The notes beneath the pieces are model-generated. The model was not told where the DNA came from. It searched no databases and worked only from the letters and a program-made list of their open reading frames with translations. 16,445 nucleotides of DNA. It comes from JAEUMW01 sp039807745 (GTDB lineage: Bacteria > Pseudomonadota > Gammaproteobacteria > Burkholderiales > JAEUMW01). Numbering within the stretch: the stretch's first letter is position 1; each line of letters starts with the position of its first letter. The DNA is taken from NCBI GenBank assembly GCA_039807745.1, contig JBDHRV010000078.1, positions 1-16,445 of the forward strand. Direction: 5' to 3'. The position numbers were made by a program, and so were the translations under genes. This document shows positions 13,486 to 16,445 of the stretch, piece by piece.

Positions 13486-14435
13486 CGGATCACGACACCC
13501 CAGGGCGTATCGCCGACCGGGATTTCCTTCACGGGCTGATAGGTTTCGGTGTCGATCACGGACACGGAGTTGGATTTGCCGTTGGCGACGTAGAGCTTCT
13601 TGCCGTCCGGCGTGATGGCCATGTTCCACGGGCGCTTGCCGACCGGAATCGTCGCCACGACCGTGTTCGTCGCGGTATCGATCACCGACACCGTGCCGTC
13701 CTTGCCGTTGGAGATGAAAACGCGCTTGCCGTCGGGCCGTACGGCAACGCCGTTGGAGAAGTTGCCGGGCTTCACCTTCGCGACCACTTCCTGGGTCGCG
13801 GTGTCGATGACATACACCTGACTCGCGACCTCCGAGGCCACATAAGCACGGCTGCCATCGGGCAGGAAACCGATGCCGCGCGGCCGGTCGCCGACCTTCA
13901 CGGCTTTCACCTCGGCGCGCTTCTCGACGTCGATGATGTCGACCGAATCGGCCTCCTCCGCGCTCACGTACACCCACTTGCCATCGGGGCTGAACACGGC
14001 ATGCTCCGGATTCTTGCCCTGGGTCTTCACGCTGAACACCTTCTTCCGGGTGCCTGTGTCGATGAAGGACACCGCGTTGCTGATCTCGCTCGCGGCGATG
14101 ATCCATTTGCCGTCCGCCGAGATGCTGACCCCTTCCGGCGATTCTCCGAGTTCTATCTTGCCGACCGGTGTGCGCTTTTCCAGGTCGAGCACCACCAGCA
14201 TGTTGTCCGGCTGATCACTGACGTAGAGCTCCTTGCCGTCGCGGCTGACGGCGAGCCCGCGCGGCTTCTTCCCGGCAGGGATCTCCCCGATGACCTTGTC
14301 GGTAGAGGTGTCGATGACGGAGACCGTGCCCGATTTTTCGTTCGGCACATAGGCGAAAGGCGCTGCGCTCACATGGCTCGCGGCGCCGACAACAAGCGCA
14401 AAAGCAACAGCGCGCAGGGCGGGGATCGTGATCAT
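13482..14435 (-). CDS. Periplasmic YVTN-repeat seven-bladed beta-propeller, PQQ-catabolism associated type
   Basis: A 317-residue exported protein with a signal peptide (MITIPALRAVAFALVVGAASHVSA, cleavage before APFAY). Seven repeats of about 42 residues follow, most built on the pattern (L/V)YVxNxxSxxVSVIDTxTxxVVxxIPVGxxPxGxAxxPDGK; repeats 1, 6 and 7 are the closest to each other. This resembles the propeller proteins recurrently found beside PQQ-dependent alcohol dehydrogenases. Its neighbours agree: the dehydrogenase-associated binding protein and cytochrome c-550 lie upstream. Function in those loci is not established; a scaffold or PQQ/lanthanide handling role is only a guess. No clear ribosome binding site precedes the ATG, and a CATAAT at 14492-14487 on this strand may give it an extra promoter. 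Confidence 0.88.
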   Translation of the reverse strand: MITIPALRAVAFALVVGAASHVSAAPFAYVPNEKSGTVSVIDTSTDKVIGEIPAGKKPRGLAVSRDGKELYVSDQPDNMLVVLDLEKRTPVGKIELGESPEGVSISADGKWIIAASEISNAVSFIDTGTRKKVFSVKTQGKNPEHAVFSPDGKWVYVSAEEADSVDIIDVEKRAEVKAVKVGDRPRGIGFLPDGSRAYVASEVASQVYVIDTATQEVVAKVKPGNFSNGVAVRPDGKRVFISNGKDGTVSVIDTATNTVVATIPVGKRPWNMAITPDGKKLYVANGKSNSVSVIDTETYQPVKEIPVGDTPWGVVIR

Positions 14436-14531
14436 AGGGGTTCGGGGGAACGCGACGGCGAGCGCGGGACTGGCCGCCGTGGCGCGATTATGAATGCAAA
14501 CGCCCGGGAATAGTTCCTGGACGGCCGCACC

Positions 14532-15407
14532 TCACGGACGGAAATGCGTGATGCCGTGCCGCTTGAAGATGCCGGCGATCGTCCCGTCCTCCAGCATGGC
14601 CGTGAGCGCCGCGTCCACCTCGGCGGCGAGCGCCGCATTCTCCGCCTTCACCGCGGCGCCGACGATCCAGCCGCGCTGCGAGAGCCCGGGCGTGGGAATG
14701 CTGCTGATCACGAAGACCTCGCGGTTGGCGCCCCGCAAGCCATCCTCCAGTTCCGCGCGCTGCGCCATCACCGCGACCACCTCGCCGCGGCGCAAGGCTG
14801 CCATCGCCTCCGGCGCGCCCCGGAAATGCACCACCGTCGGCTGCAGGCGACCGCCGAGGGCGCCGAGCAGAAACGAATCCTGCGCGGTCGCCATTTCGAC
14901 GCCGACGGGCTTCCCGACGAAATCGTCGACGCTCGCGAGCTCCGGCAGCTTCCTGGTGTCGTGGGCGATCTGCAGGCTCTCGCGCTGATAGCCGCCGAAA
15001 ATCCTGACCTTGTCGTTGCGCGCCGCGAACTGCGGGTCGACCGGCACGTGCAGCATGACGTCCGCCGTACCGCCGCCCAGGTAGTGCCCCTTCCACACCG
15101 CGTTCCGGAGGTCGTCCTCCATCTTCTCGTCGGAGGCCTGCACCCACATGAGGTCGAGCGCCACGCCAAGACGCGCCGCCAGTGCTTTCGCGATGTCGAC
15201 GTCGATGCCTTCGCCCGCGTTGGAGTACGGCGGAAAATCCTTGTACACCGCGACCCGGATGCGACCCGGCGTCTGGAGCTGTTGCAGGCCTCCGGCCGCG
15301 TCGGGTGCGGCGCTCGCCAGACCCGAGGCCAGCATCGCCGCCAGCGTGACCGCGAGCAAAAAAAAGCCGTGCACGCGGGCACGGCGATCCAGTCGGTACA
15401 GGCTCAT
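14532..15407 (-). CDS. Quinoprotein dehydrogenase-associated substrate-binding protein (PedB/MxaJ-like)
   Basis: A 291-residue periplasmic protein of the SBP_bac_3 fold. The signal peptide is clear (hydrophobic FFLLAVTLAAMLASGLASA, cleavage before APDAAGG). The mature domain opens RIRVAVYKDFPPYSNAGEGIDVDIAKALAARLG and contains a TADVMLHVPVDPQF stretch characteristic of binding proteins encoded with PQQ-dependent dehydrogenases (MxaJ, XoxJ and PedB-like). Despite the ABC-transporter-like fold, the MxaJ/XoxJ members are thought to assist the quinoprotein itself; no transporter partners are adjacent here. ATG 15407 overlaps the stop of the cytochrome gene (ATGA). An 8-base T run lies in the signal-peptide coding region. 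It ends 96 bp before the propeller start. Confidence 0.9.
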   Translation of the reverse strand: MSLYRLDRRARVHGFFLLAVTLAAMLASGLASAAPDAAGGLQQLQTPGRIRVAVYKDFPPYSNAGEGIDVDIAKALAARLGVALDLMWVQASDEKMEDDLRNAVWKGHYLGGGTADVMLHVPVDPQFAARNDKVRIFGGYQRESLQIAHDTRKLPELASVDDFVGKPVGVEMATAQDSFLLGALGGRLQPTVVHFRGAPEAMAALRRGEVVAVMAQRAELEDGLRGANREVFVISSIPTPGLSQRGWIVGAAVKAENAALAAEVDAALTAMLEDGTIAGIFKRHGITHFRP

Positions 15408-15835
15408 TGCTGCTGCACGGTGTCGAGGTAGGCGCGTATCGTCCACAGCGCCTCTTGCGAGAGGACCCCTTCGAACTTCGGCATGTAGACGCGGCCATCG
15501 CGCACCGCGCCCTGGCGCACGCGCATCACGTAGATCTCGTCTCCCTCCTTGCCTTCGGGCAGGTACCGCAGGTCCGGCGCGATGCCGCCCGACACGGCTT
15601 CCAGGCCGTGGCAGCGCGCGCAGTTCTGGTTGTAAGCCGAGCTGCCGATCTGGATGGCGAGCTTGTCGCCGCGGTATGGGTTCACCTCCACCCATTTTTC
15701 GCCGATCGGCTTGAGTCCCTTGGTGTCGACTGCCTGCGGGGTCACGTCGCCGTGGGCGAGGGCGAGTGTCGCCGCCAGGGCGAGCGTGCCGGCGGCGGCT
15801 GATGAGCATGCGATGCGAAGGATGCGAGCTTTCAC
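15404..15835 (-). CDS. pedF: Cytochrome c-550, PedF type
   Basis: A 143-residue periplasmic mono-haem cytochrome that takes electrons from PQQ-dependent alcohol dehydrogenase. The signal peptide ends at about ALALA-HGD (residue 27). The haem site is C72-A-R-C75-H76 and the axial methionine is M118 in RVYMPKFEG. The blocks VNPYRGDKLAIQIG, CARCHGLEAVSGGIAPDLRYLP and MRVRQGAVRDGRVYMP are strongly PedF-like. The start is GTG 15835, supported by GAGGAGA about five bases before it; the open frame upstream to 16150 crosses the promoter and porin terminator. It is the first gene of the operon and overlaps the next by ATGA. A GG-N10-GC element about 45 bp upstream suggests sigma-54 control. Confidence 0.93.
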   Translation of the reverse strand: MKARILRIACSSAAAGTLALAATLALAHGDVTPQAVDTKGLKPIGEKWVEVNPYRGDKLAIQIGSSAYNQNCARCHGLEAVSGGIAPDLRYLPEGKEGDEIYVMRVRQGAVRDGRVYMPKFEGVLSQEALWTIRAYLDTVQQQ

Positions 15836-16051
15836 GGTTGTCTCCTCAAGGTTGTGCGAATCGGATCGGGCCGTTTGTCTGCACTTGCCGTGCCTAGCTC
15901 CACGCCAAGCGCCCCGGGGTCGCGATCTCGCTCTCGATGCCAATCGCAGCAAGGCTTTCAGCGGGCCAGCCCGGGACCAGAGCGGGGAACCGCGGCGCGC
16001 CGCCGGTGCGTGGCCTGCTTCAAAACTTCTCAGGTGTCGCGGGATGCAACA
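15836..16051 (-). promoter_or_regulatory. Regulatory gap upstream of pedF
   Basis: About 215 bp between the porin terminator and pedF hold no credible gene. Besides the sigma-54-like element it contains the 12-bp perfect palindrome GCGGCGCGCCGC (15992-16003), about 100 bp upstream of that element, a typical distance for an enhancer-binding protein site. That role is inference; the palindrome could also be chance in GC-rich DNA. Confidence 0.35.
15880..15896 (-). promoter_or_regulatory. Candidate sigma-54 promoter of the pedF operon
   Basis: The minus strand reads TAGGCACGGCAAGTGCA. It keeps the essential GG (15894-15893) and GC (15882-15881) exactly 10 bp apart and the GGCACG block of the TGGCACG-N4-TTGCA consensus, with mismatches at the first T>A and in TTGC>GTGC. 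The predicted start near 15870 gives a leader of about 35 bases. No regulator gene is in the window. Confidence 0.55.
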
Positions 16052-16054
16052 GCG

Positions 16055-16083
16055 AAAAAAAAACGGCGCCGTTGCCGGCGCCG
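16055..16083 (-). terminator. Strong intrinsic terminator of the porin gene
   Basis: On the minus strand CGGCGCC (16083-16077) and GGCGCCG (16070-16064) form a 7-bp GC stem with a 6-base loop, followed by nine T residues (16063-16055). It lies about 40 bp after the porin stop and insulates pedF from porin transcription. Confidence 0.92.
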
Positions 16084-16121
16084 CCTGGATAAAGAGACTT
16101 TCTGTCTGCCTGGCGTTGCGA

Positions 16122-16445
16122 TCAGAAGAACAGGATCGCGCCCAGCGCAAAGCCGTTGTCGTTGTAGCTGGTGCCGCCCTGGGACTTGGATTCGGTTCTG
16201 ATCCACTCGCCTACCAGATTCAGGCTCTTGGTGAGCGAGTAGTACACGCCGACCACGTTCGAGCTGTTCGACCGCAGCAGATCGGGGTTGGCGGCGTTGA
16301 AGCTGCCGGCGACCGCGGTCGTCCCCTCGTTGCCCGCGAGCTTCAGGTTCGACTGGCCATAGCTGTAGCCGACCTTCAGGTCCTGGAACTTGTACGTGAT
16401 CTGCCCGTAGTAGCCGTCCGACTTGCGGGTCTCCAGCGAGCCGCC
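16122..16445 (-). CDS. C-terminal part of a Gram-negative outer-membrane porin (partial)
   Basis: The last 107 codons of a gene that runs in from beyond the right edge. The translation alternates polar and hydrophobic residues in beta-strand pattern (GYYGQITYKFQDLKVGYSYG, SNVVGVYYSLTKSLNLVGEW) and ends GFALGAILFF. The terminal phenylalanine is the recognition signal for the Bam outer-membrane insertion machinery. The sequence is like the C-terminus of betaproteobacterial 16-stranded porins or phosphate/alkane-type channels; the exact class cannot be decided from this fragment. The stop is 38 bp upstream of a strong terminator. Its position next to the pedF operon does not prove a functional link. 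Confidence 0.8.
   Translation of the reverse strand, partial: GGSLETRKSDGYYGQITYKFQDLKVGYSYGQSNLKLAGNEGTTAVAGSFNAANPDLLRSNSSNVVGVYYSLTKSLNLVGEWIRTESKSQGGTSYNDNGFALGAILFF

Noticed and set aside
12655..13539. 294-codon plus-strand frame across the end of fbpC and the b561 gene
   Set aside because: It spans two well-supported genes in the wrong frame and has no recognisable domain.
15836..16150. Extension of the cytochrome c-550 frame to 16150
   Set aside because: It crosses the porin terminator and the promoter region; the GTG at 15835 has a strong ribosome binding site and a signal peptide.

Overview
The window reads as chromosome of a high-GC betaproteobacterium, probably Burkholderiales or Rhodocyclales. 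This rests on protein family flavour, the PedF-type cytochrome c-550, the FutA/FbpA iron transporter and Fur-type operators; no 16S gene is present. Genes are tightly packed, often with 1 to 50 bp gaps or overlapping stop/start codons. There is no tRNA, rRNA, CRISPR array or intact insertion sequence.

Layout. (1) 1-2443: a short repeat cluster, a UspA-like protein, a GlpQ-type glycerophosphodiester phosphodiesterase, a small cupin, and on the opposite strand a 62-residue unknown protein. (2) 2444-3320: about 850 bp with no convincing gene. Then comes a CoxE-like von Willebrand factor A protein (3321-4493) without its usual MoxR ATPase partner. (3) 4504-6921, minus strand: a three-gene operon of FNT anion channel, short secretin-like periplasmic protein and DUF2238/YjdF membrane protein. 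(4) 7192-7686: an NlpC/P60 lipoprotein.

(5) 7689-12941 is an iron module. A minus-strand operon encodes DUF2325, bacterioferritin-associated ferredoxin (bfd) and bacterioferritin (bfr). Divergent from it is the periplasmic ferric-iron binding protein (fbpA/futA), followed by the fused permease (fbpB, minus) and the ATPase (fbpC, plus). The transporter is thus split into three transcription units. Three good Fur-box sequences lie in the two divergent promoter regions (8860-8950 and 11805-11870), so iron storage, iron release and iron import look co-controlled by Fur.

(6) 12946-16445, minus strand: part of a PQQ-dependent alcohol oxidation locus. Cytochrome c-550 (pedF), a quinoprotein-dehydrogenase-associated binding protein, a seven-bladed YVTN propeller and a cytochrome b561 follow one another with overlapping or short junctions. 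A well-spaced GG-N10-GC (sigma-54 type) element precedes pedF. Further upstream is the 3' end of a porin with a strong intrinsic terminator. The quinoprotein dehydrogenase itself is not in the window.

The most interesting leads are the Fur-controlled DUF2325-bfd-bfr operon with a cysteine-rich DUF2325 protein, a four-cysteine cluster in the FbpC regulatory domain, a likely leaderless fbpC mRNA, the FNT/mini-secretin/DUF2238 operon, and the sigma-54-like pedF promoter.
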